Assembly (NCBI GenBank): GCA_035652235.1
Contig: DASREE010000017.1
Location: 62,001 to 126,000, forward strand
Direction: 5' to 3'
DNA length: 64,000 bases
From: PALSA-612 sp035652235
GTDB taxonomy: Bacteria; Actinomycetota; Thermoleophilia; Gaiellales; Gaiellaceae
Made by a program: the position numbers and the translations under genes. Positions 34,739 through 42,771 of this stretch are shown one piece after another; the first letter of the stretch is position 1, and each line of letters opens with the position of its first letter. The notes beneath the pieces are model-generated. The model did not search any database. It was not told the DNA's origin and saw nothing but the letters and a program-made list of their open reading frames with translations.

Positions 34739-36124
34739 GTGGCGGAGCTCGACATCCGCGGGCTGATCGAGGCGGCTGCGGGCCGCGAGCTCGACCTGCA
34801 CGCCCGCACGATCAACCCCCAGTTCGTGCGCATGCTGCGGACGATCGGCTTCGACCGCCACTGGGCGCGCGGCGAGGGCGCCTACCTGTACGACAGGGAC
34901 GGGAACCGCTTCCTGGACATGCTCGGCGGCTTCGGCATGTACAACGTCGGCCGCGCGAACGCGTGCGTGCGGGCCGCGCTGCACGACGCGCTCGACCTCG
35001 AGCTTCCCGGCCGCGTCGCGCTCGGGGTGACGCAACCGGCGGGGCTGCTCGCCGAGGCGCTGCTCGCGCGCGCGCCGAAGAGCCTCGGGCGCGTGCTGTT
35101 CACGAGCTCCGGCACCGAGTCGATCGAGGCGGCGATCAAGCTGACGCGGGCGGCGACCGGGCGCAGCCGCGTCGTCTCGGTCGAGCACGGCTTCCACGGG
35201 CTGACGCTCGGCGCGCTGTCGGCGAACGGCGGCGAGGCGTTCACGCGGCGGTTCCAGCCGCTGCTTCCGGGCTTCTCGCGTGTCCCGTTCAACGACCTCG
35301 AGGCGCTCGAGGCGGAGCTCCGGCGCGAGGACGTCGCCATGTTCGTGACCGAGCCGATCGTCGGGCACGGGGTGCGCCTGCCGGAGCCAGGCTATCTCGA
35401 GGGCGCGCAGGCGCTCTGCCGGCGGTACGGGACGCTCTTCTGCGTCGACGAGGTCGCCACCGGCTTCGGGCGCACGGGGCGGATGTTCGCCTGCGAGCAC
35501 TGGGGTCTCGAGCCGGACGTGATGACGGTGTCGAAGGCGCTCTCCGGCGGCTTCGTCCCCGTCGGCGCGACGCTGCTCGCGCCGGCCGTCTTCGACGCCG
35601 TGTTCGACTCGATGGAGCACGCGCTCAGCCACGGGTCGACCTTCGCCCCGAACGACCTCGGCGTCGTCGCCGGGCTCGCCACCATCCACGAGCTCGAGCG
35701 GGAGCGCCTGCCCGAGCGGGCCGAGCGCCTCGGCGAGCTGCTGCTCGAGCGGACGCGGCCGCTCGTCGAGCGCTACGCGGTCGTGCGCGAGGTGCGGGGG
35801 CTGGGGCTGTTCTGGGCGATCGAGTTCGGCGATCCGGGCCGCTCGGCGGCCTGGCGCCTGCTCGAGCGCGTGCAGCCGGGGATCTTCTCGCAGCTCGTCG
35901 TCGTCCCGCTCTTCACCGACCACCGCGTCCTCATCCAGGTCGCCGGCCATGCCATGAACGTCGTGAGGGCGCTGCCGCCGCTCGTCCTGTCGGAGGAGGA
36001 CGTGGACTGGTTCTCGGAGGCGCTCGACGCGGTCGTCGCGCGCGCGCAGCGGCTGCCGTCGGCGATGACCCGCTTCGCTCTGCGGGCCGCGCGCGCAGGC
36101 CGGAAGGCGAAGGCGCCTGCGTAG
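34739..36124 (+). CDS. Class III aminotransferase (ornithine/putrescine-type)
   Basis: PLP-dependent aminotransferase of 461 residues acting on an omega-amino group. It has LYDRDGNRFLDMLGGFGMYNVG (adjoining blocks near 43-64), VLFTSSGTESIEAAIKLTR, FHGLTLGALS, LFCVDEVATGFGRTG (the Asp that contacts PLP nitrogen), and the Schiff-base lysine in MTVSKALSGGFVPVGA. The C-terminal half includes HGSTFAPNDLGVVAGLATI. Closest in style to putrescine or ornithine aminotransferases, but the N-terminal ARTINPQFVRML segment is also seen in polyketide-linked relatives, so the substrate is open. GTG start six bases after TAGGCT. Confidence 0.9.
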   Translation: MAELDIRGLIEAAAGRELDLHARTINPQFVRMLRTIGFDRHWARGEGAYLYDRDGNRFLDMLGGFGMYNVGRANACVRAALHDALDLELPGRVALGVTQPAGLLAEALLARAPKSLGRVLFTSSGTESIEAAIKLTRAATGRSRVVSVEHGFHGLTLGALSANGGEAFTRRFQPLLPGFSRVPFNDLEALEAELRREDVAMFVTEPIVGHGVRLPEPGYLEGAQALCRRYGTLFCVDEVATGFGRTGRMFACEHWGLEPDVMTVSKALSGGFVPVGATLLAPAVFDAVFDSMEHALSHGSTFAPNDLGVVAGLATIHELERERLPERAERLGELLLERTRPLVERYAVVREVRGLGLFWAIEFGDPGRSAAWRLLERVQPGIFSQLVVVPLFTDHRVLIQVAGHAMNVVRALPPLVLSEEDVDWFSEALDAVVARAQRLPSAMTRFALRAARAGRKAKAPA

Positions 36125-36201
36125 CAGGCTCGGCGAACGGCGCAACGAGCCGAAGCGGTGCGGATGCGCCGGCGCGGGGGACGAGCGGCCGCTCGCGGCG
36201 G

Positions 36202-36951
36202 TCAGCCTTCGCGGGGCTCCCAGCGGAAGCCGCGGAGGGCGGCGAGCACGCCGACGGCGCCCCAGGCGGCGACGACGCCGACGGAGCCGGGGCGCTCCCA
36301 GATCTCGTGCCCGTGCAGGAGGATGTCCCGCGTCAGGCGGATGAAGTACGTGAGCGGCAGCACGTCCCCGATCGCGCGCAGGAACTGCGGGAACGCGTGG
36401 GGCGAGAAGAAGCTGCCCGAGATGAACGCCATCGGCAGGTAGATGGCGTTGACGACGGCCGACGAGCCCTCGGCGGAGCGAACCACCGCCGTCAGCCCGA
36501 TGCCCATGGCCGCGAACGCGACCGCTCCGAGCAGGAGCGCGAGCACGAGCGAGCCGAGGCGGCTCGGAAGCGGTACGCCGAACAGCAGCCGGCCGAGCAC
36601 GACGAGGGCGATCGCCTCGAGCGCGTAGACGAGGAGCGTGGAGCCGAGCACGCCGCCGATGTACGCCCAGACCGGGAGCGGCGTCGCGCGCAGGCGCTTG
36701 AGGATCCCGGACTCGCGGCGGACGACGAGCGTGATCGCGAGGCCGGCGAACGCCGTGGCCACGACGCCGTAGCCGAGGAGCCCGGCAAGGAGGTAGCGCG
36801 ACCCCTTGACGCCCTCGATCCGGTCTGTGCCGTAGACGGAGCCGAGCAGCACGAAGAACACGATCGGGAGCAGGAAGGTGAAAAAGGCGAGCTCGCGGCT
36901 GCGCCAGAACAGGAGCTGCTCCGTCCGCAGCTCGTGCAGCAGGTCGCTCAC
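36202..36951 (-). CDS. ABC-2 type exporter permease
   Basis: Membrane half of an exporter; 249 residues with six helices (about 20-40, 54-76, 98-120, 130-152, 160-180, 222-242). The ELAFFTFLLPIVFFVLLGSVYG start and IYLPMAFISGSFFSPHAFP near residue 165 are characteristic of ABC-2 permeases of the DrrB/NodJ type. GTG start overlaps the ATPase stop by four bases. It forms an exporter with the ATPase encoded immediately upstream; cargo (drug, lipid or glycan) unknown. Confidence 0.92.
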   Translation of the reverse strand: MSDLLHELRTEQLLFWRSRELAFFTFLLPIVFFVLLGSVYGTDRIEGVKGSRYLLAGLLGYGVVATAFAGLAITLVVRRESGILKRLRATPLPVWAYIGGVLGSTLLVYALEAIALVVLGRLLFGVPLPSRLGSLVLALLLGAVAFAAMGIGLTAVVRSAEGSSAVVNAIYLPMAFISGSFFSPHAFPQFLRAIGDVLPLTYFIRLTRDILLHGHEIWERPGSVGVVAAWGAVGVLAALRGFRWEPREG

Positions 36952-37796
36952 TCGCTCTCCCCGCCCGTCAGCGACAGGTAGATCTCCTCCAGCGTCGGCC
37001 GGCGCACCTCCAGGCCTTCGAGCTCGACGCCGGCCGCGAGCGCCTCGCCGGTGAGCTCGTGCAGGACGCGCGTCGGCTCGTGCGTGGCGACCACGACCTG
37101 CTCGCCGTTCCGGCGGTAGTGGATCTCCGTCGCCACCTTCGCGCCGGTCAGCTCGGCCGGCCGGCCCATGGCGACGATCCGGCCCTCGCGCAGCACGGCG
37201 ACGCGGTCCGACAGCTGCTCGGCTTCGTCGAGGTAGTGCGTCGTCAGGAGCACGGTCTTCCCGAGCTCCCGCAGCGAGCGGATCATCTCCCAGGCGGCGC
37301 GACGAGCCTGCGGGTCGAAGCCCGTCGTCGGCTCGTCGAGGAAGATCAGCTCCGGGTCGCCGATGAGACCGAGGGCGAGGTCGAGCCGCCGCTTCTGCCC
37401 GCCGGAGAGCGTCTTCACCTTCGCGTTCCGCTTGTCCGCGAGCCCGACGAGCTCGATCACCTCGGCCGCATCTCGCGGGTGCGAGTAGTAGCCGGCGAAC
37501 ACGCGCACGTGCTCGCCGACCGTCAGGTTCGGGTACATCGCAGACGACTGCAGGACGATCCCGATCCGCTCGCGCCAGCCTCCGTCGGCGGCGCCCGGGT
37601 CGGCGCCGAGCACCTCGACTGCGCCCTCGTCGCGGGCGCGGTAGCCCTCGAGGATCTCGATCGTCGTCGTCTTGCCCGCGCCGTTCGGGCCGAGCAGGCC
37701 GAACACCTCGCCCTGCTCGATCTCGAAGCTGACGCCGCGCAGCGCCTCGACGGGGCCATACGACTTGCGCAGGTCGCGGACTGAGACGGCGGCCAC
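36948..37796 (-). CDS. ABC exporter ATPase (DrrA-like)
   Basis: ATPase of the two-component exporter, 282 residues. Walker A LLGPNGAGKTTT near 34-45, Q-loop VLQSS, signature LSGGQKRRLD, Walker B LIFLDEP with TTGFDPQARR, and switch LTTHYLDEAEQLSDR. The ~60-residue C-terminal extension (DUF4162-like, ending TLEEIYLSLTG) is typical of DrrA/CcmA-type exporters. GTG start; the SixA-like gene ends two bases downstream of it in the opposite reading order, so these three minus-strand genes may be one transcript. Confidence 0.93.
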   Translation of the reverse strand: MAAVSVRDLRKSYGPVEALRGVSFEIEQGEVFGLLGPNGAGKTTTIEILEGYRARDEGAVEVLGADPGAADGGWRERIGIVLQSSAMYPNLTVGEHVRVFAGYYSHPRDAAEVIELVGLADKRNAKVKTLSGGQKRRLDLALGLIGDPELIFLDEPTTGFDPQARRAAWEMIRSLRELGKTVLLTTHYLDEAEQLSDRVAVLREGRIVAMGRPAELTGAKVATEIHYRRNGEQVVVATHEPTRVLHELTGEALAAGVELEGLEVRRPTLEEIYLSLTGGESE

Positions 37797-37798
37797 AG

Positions 37799-38197
37799 TC
37801 AGCCGTCGAGGTCGATCGCCACCACGCCTGCCTTGGGGAAGGGCGGCTCCGGGCCGCCGGTCAGCGCGGCGGCGACGCGACCGCAGTCGGGCTGGTGCGC
37901 CACGACGACGACGGGATCGCCGCGGCCGGCGACGGCCGCCCGGACGGCGACGGCGCTCGTGCCCGGGGCGAGGCGATCGTCGGGCTCTGCCGCCGACCCG
38001 AGCGCGCGCGCGATCTCGTCGGCCGTCTCCCGCGCCCGCAGCAGCGGGCTCGTCAGCACCGCCGCGCCCCGTGCGCCTTCCTGCGCGAGCCGGGCGCCGA
38101 CATCCCGCGCCTGCTGCCGGCCGTGCGGCGTCAGCGGGCGCAGCGCGTCCGGCTCGCCCGAGGCGGCGTCCGCGTGGCGCACGAGGTAGAGGCGCAT
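37799..38197 (-). CDS. Histidine phosphatase family protein (SixA-like)
   Basis: Small histidine-type phosphatase of 132 residues. It begins MRLYLVRHADAASGEPDALR, where RHAD holds the phosphohistidine, continues with RPLTPHGRQQARDVGARLA, TSPLLRARETADEIA (the conserved Arg-Glu) and VVVVAHQPDCGRVAAAL carrying the second catalytic His. SixA relatives dephosphorylate phosphohistidine in signalling proteins; other members act on small phosphates. The ATG at 38197 is chosen over an upstream start because strand 1 must be at the N-terminus. Divergent from the MntR-like repressor gene with a 24-base gap. Confidence 0.9.
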   Translation of the reverse strand: MRLYLVRHADAASGEPDALRPLTPHGRQQARDVGARLAQEGARGAAVLTSPLLRARETADEIARALGSAAEPDDRLAPGTSAVAVRAAVAGRGDPVVVVAHQPDCGRVAAALTGGPEPPFPKAGVVAIDLDG

Positions 38198-38208
38198 TCG
38201 CCCCAGCA

Positions 38209-38214
38209 TAGACT
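38209..38214 (+). promoter_or_regulatory. Candidate -10 element for a leaderless transcript
   Basis: TAGACT lies seven bases before the ATG at 38222 of the MntR-like repressor gene, inside a 24-base gap between divergent start codons. Confidence 0.5.
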
Positions 38215-38221
38215 TGCTTCC

Positions 38222-38662
38222 ATGAGCTCAGCGCCGCTCAGCCAGACCGCCGAGGACTACCTGAAGGAGATCTACAAGCTCCAGACGGCGCAGGGCCGGG
38301 CGACGACGAACGCGCTGGCCGAGCGGGTGGGGGTGTCCGCTCCCTCGGCCTCCGCGATGCTGAAGAAGCTCGCGGCGCTCAAGCTCCTCCGGCACGAGCC
38401 CTACCGCGGCGTGACCCTGACGGCGGCGGGCGAGAAGGCGGCGATCGAGGTGATCCGGCACCACCGACTGCTCGAGCAGTACCTGTCGGAGACGCTCGGC
38501 ATCCCGGTCGACGAGGTGCACGCGGAGGCGGATCGCCTCGAGCACGCGCTGTCCGAGGAGGTGGAGGCGAAGATCGACGAGTCGCTCGGGTTTCCGACGC
38601 ACGATCCGCACGGCGACCCGATCCCGGGGGCGGATCTGACCTGGCCGAGCCGGGAGGAGTGA
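38222..38662 (+). CDS. DtxR/MntR-family metal-dependent repressor (MntR-like ligands)
   Basis: Metal-activated repressor of 146 residues with an N-terminal winged helix (TNALAERVGVSAPSASAMLK) and a dimer/metal domain, without the C-terminal SH3-like domain of DtxR. Predicted metal ligands look manganese-type: AEDYLKEIY supplies the Asp and Glu at MntR positions 8 and 11 (DtxR has Met there), RHHRLLEQYL gives the His, and VHAEADRLEH has Asp where DtxR has the Cys, followed by Glu and His. This suggests Mn2+ sensing. No manganese transporter is adjacent. ATG start seven bases after TAGACT. Confidence 0.9.
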   Translation: MSSAPLSQTAEDYLKEIYKLQTAQGRATTNALAERVGVSAPSASAMLKKLAALKLLRHEPYRGVTLTAAGEKAAIEVIRHHRLLEQYLSETLGIPVDEVHAEADRLEHALSEEVEAKIDESLGFPTHDPHGDPIPGADLTWPSREE

Positions 38663-38795
38663 CCCGGTCACGCGACCGGCCGGGCGACCTCCCTCGATCG
38701 CGCGATGCCCCGGCGGCGCCGTCGGGTGCCCCGACCTGGTCGGTGCACCCGGGCTCCAGGGCGTGCCGGCTCCTCGCTCCGCAGCTCGCGGCTAC

Positions 38796-38801
38796 TAGGC
38801 T
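38796..38801 (+). promoter_or_regulatory. Candidate -10 element for a leaderless transcript
   Basis: TAGGCT lies exactly six bases before the GTG at 38808 of the PhzF-like gene, the same hexamer and spacing as at 34727. Confidence 0.5.
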
Positions 38802-38807
38802 GGGCGC

Positions 38808-39653
38808 GTGGCCGGCTACCGCTACGTCGTCTGCGACGTCTTCACGGACACCCCGCTGAGCGGGAACCCGCTCGCCGTCTTCACCGACGCGCGCGGGATC
38901 CCCGAGCAGCTGCTGCAGCCGCTGGCACGGGAGCTGAGCTTGTCGGAGACCGTCTTCGTGCTCCCGGCGAGCGGCGACGCGCACGCCAGGATCCGCATCT
39001 TCACGCCGAGGGTGGAGCTGCCGTTCGCCGGCCATCCCACGCTCGGCGCGGCGTTCGTCCTCGGCGGGCCGCTGCAGCTGCACGAGATCCGGCTCGAGAC
39101 CGCAGCCGGCGTCGTCCCCGTGCGTCTCGAGCGGGAGGGCGCGCGCATCGTCTTCGGCTGGATGCGCCAGCCGCTCGCGAGCGTCGCGCGCTACCGGCAC
39201 GAGCGACAGCTGCTCGACGCCCTCGGCGTCTCCTCCTCCGAGCTGCCCGTGGAGGCGTATGACAACGGGATGGTCAACGTGTACGTGTGCCTGCGCTCGG
39301 CGGAGGACGTCGCGGCGCTCGCGCCCGACATGGCAGGGTTGGCCCGCCTGCCGGACGTGATCGGCATCAACACGATCGCGGGCTGCGGGACGGCCTGGAA
39401 GACGCGGATGTTCGCGCCGGCGGCAGGAGTCGTCGAGGATGCGGCGACGGGATCGGCGGCCGGTCCGCTCGCCGTCCACCTTCTCCGCCACGGCCGGATC
39501 GTCCCGGGGCAGGAGATCGAGATCGTGCAGGGCGCCGAGATCGGTCGGCCGTCGAAGCTCTACGCGCGGGTGGAAGGCTCGCCGCAGGCGGTCGAGGCGG
39601 TCGAGGTCGGCGGCAGCGCCGTCATCGTCGCCCGCGGCGAGTTCAGGCTCTGA
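38808..39653 (+). CDS. PhzF family isomerase-like protein
   Basis: Member of the PhzF/YddE family (diaminopimelate-epimerase fold); most members have no known substrate. The 281 residues show YVVCDVFTDTPLSGNPLAVF (about 6-25), LARELSLSETVFVLP with the catalytic-type Glu, RIRIFTPRVELPFAGHPTLG, and EDAATGSAAGPLAVHLLRHG near 220-239, the two glycine-rich motifs that define the family. GTG start six bases after TAGGCT. It is monocistronic and its stop lies about 40 bases from the convergent BNR-like gene. Confidence 0.92.
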   Translation: MAGYRYVVCDVFTDTPLSGNPLAVFTDARGIPEQLLQPLARELSLSETVFVLPASGDAHARIRIFTPRVELPFAGHPTLGAAFVLGGPLQLHEIRLETAAGVVPVRLEREGARIVFGWMRQPLASVARYRHERQLLDALGVSSSELPVEAYDNGMVNVYVCLRSAEDVAALAPDMAGLARLPDVIGINTIAGCGTAWKTRMFAPAAGVVEDAATGSAAGPLAVHLLRHGRIVPGQEIEIVQGAEIGRPSKLYARVEGSPQAVEAVEVGGSAVIVARGEFRL

Positions 39654-39694
39654 CCCGCATGCAGGGCTCGGAGCACGGGCCGTCCTTGCACGGC

Positions 39695-40302
39695 TCAGCC
39701 GTCGTCGAAGGACACGGCGAGGATGTCCGGGAGCTCGACGGAGAGCGAGCGCCAGAAGCGGCCACCGTCGGTCGACACGTGCAGACGGTTGCGCGTCGCG
39801 AACAGCATCCGGTCGGGATCCTGGTCGGCGAGCGCGACGGCGTAGCCGCGCGGCAGGCCGCGGCCCGACTCCTGCCACGTGGCGCCCGCGTCGTGCGAGA
39901 CGAGGAGCGGTGGCTTCGCGTCGACCACGGCGACGACGGTCGATCCGGCCGCGGCCGCCGCCACGAGGCGCGGAAGGAAGGGCCGTGCCGCGGGCGGCGG
40001 GTCGAACCGGGCATCCGGCGAGGGGCCGAGCACCGTCTCGTCGTCCAGATCGACGAGATAGACCCCCGCCACGGTCAGCACCGAGGCCCTCACGCTCGGC
40101 GCCACCTCCATCGCCTTGCGACCGGCCTCCCGTCCGGCGGCCTCGCGCTCGGCCGCTCGGCCGCAGGGCCGGCCGCGACGATCACCCGGCGCCGGCCGAG
40201 AACGCGCAGCGCCGAGCCGGCCTGCAGCGGGGCGTCGCCCGCGTGCACGCTCGCCGGGCCCGGCTGGCCCGCCACGTTGCCGACGATCGCGCTGGGCTTC
40301 AC
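39695..40302 (-). pseudogene. BNR/Asp-box-containing gene apparently split by an 8-base duplication
   Basis: Two minus-strand frames overlap here. The first starts at GTG 40302 (KPSAIVGNVAGQPGPASVHA), 15 bases after the CytX stop, and codes well for about 48 residues before degrading. The second, from ATG 40111 to 39695 (138 residues), contains two Asp-box motifs, SHDAGATW and STDGGRFW, typical of beta-propeller proteins. Removing one copy of the tandem CTCGGCCG at 40148-40163 joins them into a single ~200-residue frame with normal codon use (GPAAER running into EAAGREAGRKAMEVA). I read it as one gene frameshifted by duplication. Two genuine overlapping genes remain possible. Function unknown; position suggests cotranscription with CytX. 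Confidence 0.5.
40148..40163. repeat. Tandem 8-base duplication at the frameshift point
   Basis: CTCGGCCG is repeated twice head to tail. Deleting one copy restores a continuous reading frame on the minus strand across 39695-40302. Confidence 0.7.
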
Positions 40303-40317
40303 GGAAGGGCGCGCCTC

Positions 40318-41661
40318 TCAGGCCTCGGCCAGCGCGGCGCGGAAGCGCCGGTAGCGCAGCGCCGCGGCGCCGGCGATGGCGAAGGACGCGCCGAAGGCGG
40401 GGAGCGACGCGGTGAAGCTGACGTACCCGGGGTGGGTGTGGGCGAGGAGGCTCGTCCACCAGTGCGGTCCGACCGGCGACAGCCACTGGTACAGGCAGAA
40501 GCCGGTGAGCCAGGCGCCGATCTGCTCGATCCGCACGGCCGGCGCCTCGAACACGTCTCGCTCTGCGTAGCGGGCGCCGCCCGCCAGCCAGTCGGCGAGC
40601 AGAACCCCGAACAGCGGCACGAAGAACGACCCGAGCAGGTACAGGAAGTCCTGGTAGTTGCCGAGATTCAGGACGAGCGCGAGCCCGGTGGCCGCGGCCG
40701 AGACGGCGCTGATCAGGATCCGCTGGGAGAAGCGCGGCACGAGGTTCTGGATCGAGACGGCGGTCGAGTAGATGTCCGCGAACGCCTTCTCGCTCTCGTC
40801 GACCGTGATCGCGGCCAGCGCGACGAGCGCCACTCCGCCTGCGGCCGCGACGGCCGCGGGCATCGACTGCGCGTCCGCCACCCCGCGCGCGAGTACGATC
40901 AGGATGCCCAGCCCGACGCACCAGATCGTCGGCAGGAAGTAGCCGAGGCCAGCGCCCCAGAAGGCGCCTCGGCGCGAACGGGAGAAGCGCGTGTAGTCGG
41001 CGGCGAGGGGCGTCCAGGAGACGACGCTGCCGATGACGAGGTCGACGGCCTGCCCGAAGGTGGGGAAGCCGCCCTTCCCCGGCTCGGCCCAGAACGCCTG
41101 CAGGTGGGACTTCGAGATCGCCCAGTAGGTGAGGTAGGCCATGGCGAACACGAGCGCCCAGGAGGCGAACTTGCGCAGGTAGCGGCGGACGAACCCGATC
41201 GGGCCGAGCATGCCGAGCCCCCAGCTGAGCACGCCGAAGGCGACCGTCCACAGCCACGTCCCCTGCCAGTGGAAGAGGCGGTCGGAGAAAGCCGCCGCAG
41301 CGGTGGCGATGATGATCAGCTCGAACGTCGACCAGCCGAGGTTCTGCGCCACGTTCAGGAGCGTGGGTCCGTAGGAGCCGCGCCGACCGAGCGGGGCGCG
41401 CAGGAGGACCATGCCCGGAACGCGCGCGTCCGCCCCGATCAGGGCCGCCAGGGCGAGCAGGGCGTTCCCGGCCACGGCGCCGACGACGATCGCGAGCAGC
41501 GCGTCGCGCAGCGAGAGCGCCGGCACGAGCAGCGCCCCGATCACGATCACGAGCAGCGACACCGACAGGTTGCCCCACAGGAGCAGCGAGTCGAGGAAGC
41601 CGAGCACGCGCAGCCGCTCGGGAACGGGATCGATGCCCCAGGATGGTGTCTTCGAGTTCAT
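40318..41661 (-). CDS. cytX: NCS1-family transporter under TPP riboswitch control (CytX-like, HMP uptake)
   Basis: A 447-residue nucleobase:cation symporter-1 family membrane protein with about 12 helices. Family features are LLLWGNLSVSLLVIVIGALL (about 26-45), LLRAPLGRRGSYGPTLLNVA, VLSWGLGMLGPIGFVRRYLRK and VVSWTPLAADYTRFSR. The directly preceding TPP riboswitch links it to thiamine, and CytX-type NCS1 transporters are predicted to import the thiamine pyrimidine precursor hydroxymethylpyrimidine. No thiamine synthesis genes are nearby, consistent with a salvage role. ATG start with GGGAGGGAGC upstream, inside the riboswitch expression platform. Confidence 0.9.
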   Translation of the reverse strand: MNSKTPSWGIDPVPERLRVLGFLDSLLLWGNLSVSLLVIVIGALLVPALSLRDALLAIVVGAVAGNALLALAALIGADARVPGMVLLRAPLGRRGSYGPTLLNVAQNLGWSTFELIIIATAAAAFSDRLFHWQGTWLWTVAFGVLSWGLGMLGPIGFVRRYLRKFASWALVFAMAYLTYWAISKSHLQAFWAEPGKGGFPTFGQAVDLVIGSVVSWTPLAADYTRFSRSRRGAFWGAGLGYFLPTIWCVGLGILIVLARGVADAQSMPAAVAAAGGVALVALAAITVDESEKAFADIYSTAVSIQNLVPRFSQRILISAVSAAATGLALVLNLGNYQDFLYLLGSFFVPLFGVLLADWLAGGARYAERDVFEAPAVRIEQIGAWLTGFCLYQWLSPVGPHWWTSLLAHTHPGYVSFTASLPAFGASFAIAGAAALRYRRFRAALAEA

Positions 41662-41667
41662 GCTCCC

Positions 41668-41745
41668 TCCCTTCGCCGGTATTACCCGGATCAGGTTCGA
41701 CGGGTCTGATCTCAGCCTCGCGACGAGGCACCCCGGTTTCCGCGG
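41668..41745 (-). ncRNA. TPP riboswitch (thi-box)
   Basis: On the minus strand the conserved thi-box pieces occur in order: CCGGGGTGCC, a short P3 hairpin (CCTCG-TCG-CGAGG), GGCTGAGA, ACCCGTCGAACCTGATCCGG, GGTAATACCGGCG and AAGGGA. The 3' end runs directly into the ribosome site GGGAGGG of cytX, six to ten bases before its ATG, so ligand binding probably blocks translation initiation. It begins only about four bases after the modC stop codon. Confidence 0.95.
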
Positions 41746-41748
41746 ACT

Positions 41749-42771
41749 CTAGCTCAGCTGGACGAGTCGTGTCCCGGTCGCCTTGAAGCTGGCGACGACC
41801 AGGTCACCTTCGCGCAGGTCGAGCCGCTGCGCCGACGAGGCGGTGATCTCCGCGGTGAGCGGGCCGAGCCGGACGCGCAGGCGGTTCCCCACCGGCACGA
41901 GGCTCGCGATCGGCGCGCGCAGGTGGTTGAGCGTCGAGTCGGCCGGCAGCTCCCGGGCGACGGTGACCTCCCACGGGTGGACGACGACGCCCACCCGGCC
42001 GTGGCCGGCGTCGGTCGAGACGACGCGCGTGCCGTCGTCGAGCGTGACGTCCGTGAGCCCGTCGCTGCGCGCGGTTGCGTTGCCGAGCAGCAGGTTGGCG
42101 CCGACGAAGTCGGCAACGAACGGGCTCTGGGGGCGGGCGATCAGCTCGGCGGGCGTGCCGAGCTGGACGATGCGTCCGTCGACGATGACGCCGACGCGGT
42201 CGGCGAGCGCCGCTGCGTCCTCGTAGTCGTGCGTGACGAGCAGGGTCGGGAGCTCGAGCTCGCGGAGGAGCCGGCGCAGCTCGCCGCGCACCGCCGCGCG
42301 CGTCTGCGCGTCGAGCGCGGACAGCGGCTCGTCGAGGAGCAGCACCTTCGGTCGGCGGCCGACCGCCCGCGCGAGCGCGGCACGCTGCCGCTCGCCGCCC
42401 GACAGCTCGCGCGGCCTCGCGCGGGCGAGGTGCGCGATGCCGAAGCGCTCGAGCAGCTCGGGCTCGCCGCCGCCGAAGGCGACGTTCTGCGCGACGGTCA
42501 GGTGCGGGAAGAGCGCGTAGTCCTGGAACACGAACCCGATCGAGCGCTCCTCCGGGCGGCGGTCGACGCCCGCGTCCGAGTCGAACCATGTGTCGCCGCA
42601 GGCGATCCGGCCGCGCGCGGGCCGAACGAGGCCCGCCACCGCGCGCAGGGCCGATGTCTTGCCGGCCCCGGACGGCCCGACGAGCGCGACCGTCTCGCGG
42701 CCGACCTCGAGCGTCAGCTCGAGACGGAAGGCGCGGAGGGAAAGAGCGACGTCGAGGTGGAGCGCGTCCAC
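41749..42771 (-). CDS. modC: Molybdate ABC transporter ATPase
   Basis: ATPase of a molybdate (or tungstate) importer, 340 residues. The nucleotide-binding domain has VALVGPSGAGKTSALRAVAG (Walker A near 32-40), FVFQDYALFPHLTV, signature LSGGERQRAAL, Walker B LLLDEPLSALD and LLVTHDYEDA. The C-terminal ~110 residues hold a TOBE-type domain (IASLVPVGNRLRVRLG, LDLREGDLVVASFKAT), typical of ModC. It overlaps the permease gene by 58 bases. ATG start has no independent ribosome site, implying coupling with modB. Confidence 0.9.
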   Translation of the reverse strand: MDALHLDVALSLRAFRLELTLEVGRETVALVGPSGAGKTSALRAVAGLVRPARGRIACGDTWFDSDAGVDRRPEERSIGFVFQDYALFPHLTVAQNVAFGGGEPELLERFGIAHLARARPRELSGGERQRAALARAVGRRPKVLLLDEPLSALDAQTRAAVRGELRRLLRELELPTLLVTHDYEDAAALADRVGVIVDGRIVQLGTPAELIARPQSPFVADFVGANLLLGNATARSDGLTDVTLDDGTRVVSTDAGHGRVGVVVHPWEVTVARELPADSTLNHLRAPIASLVPVGNRLRVRLGPLTAEITASSAQRLDLREGDLVVASFKATGTRLVQLS

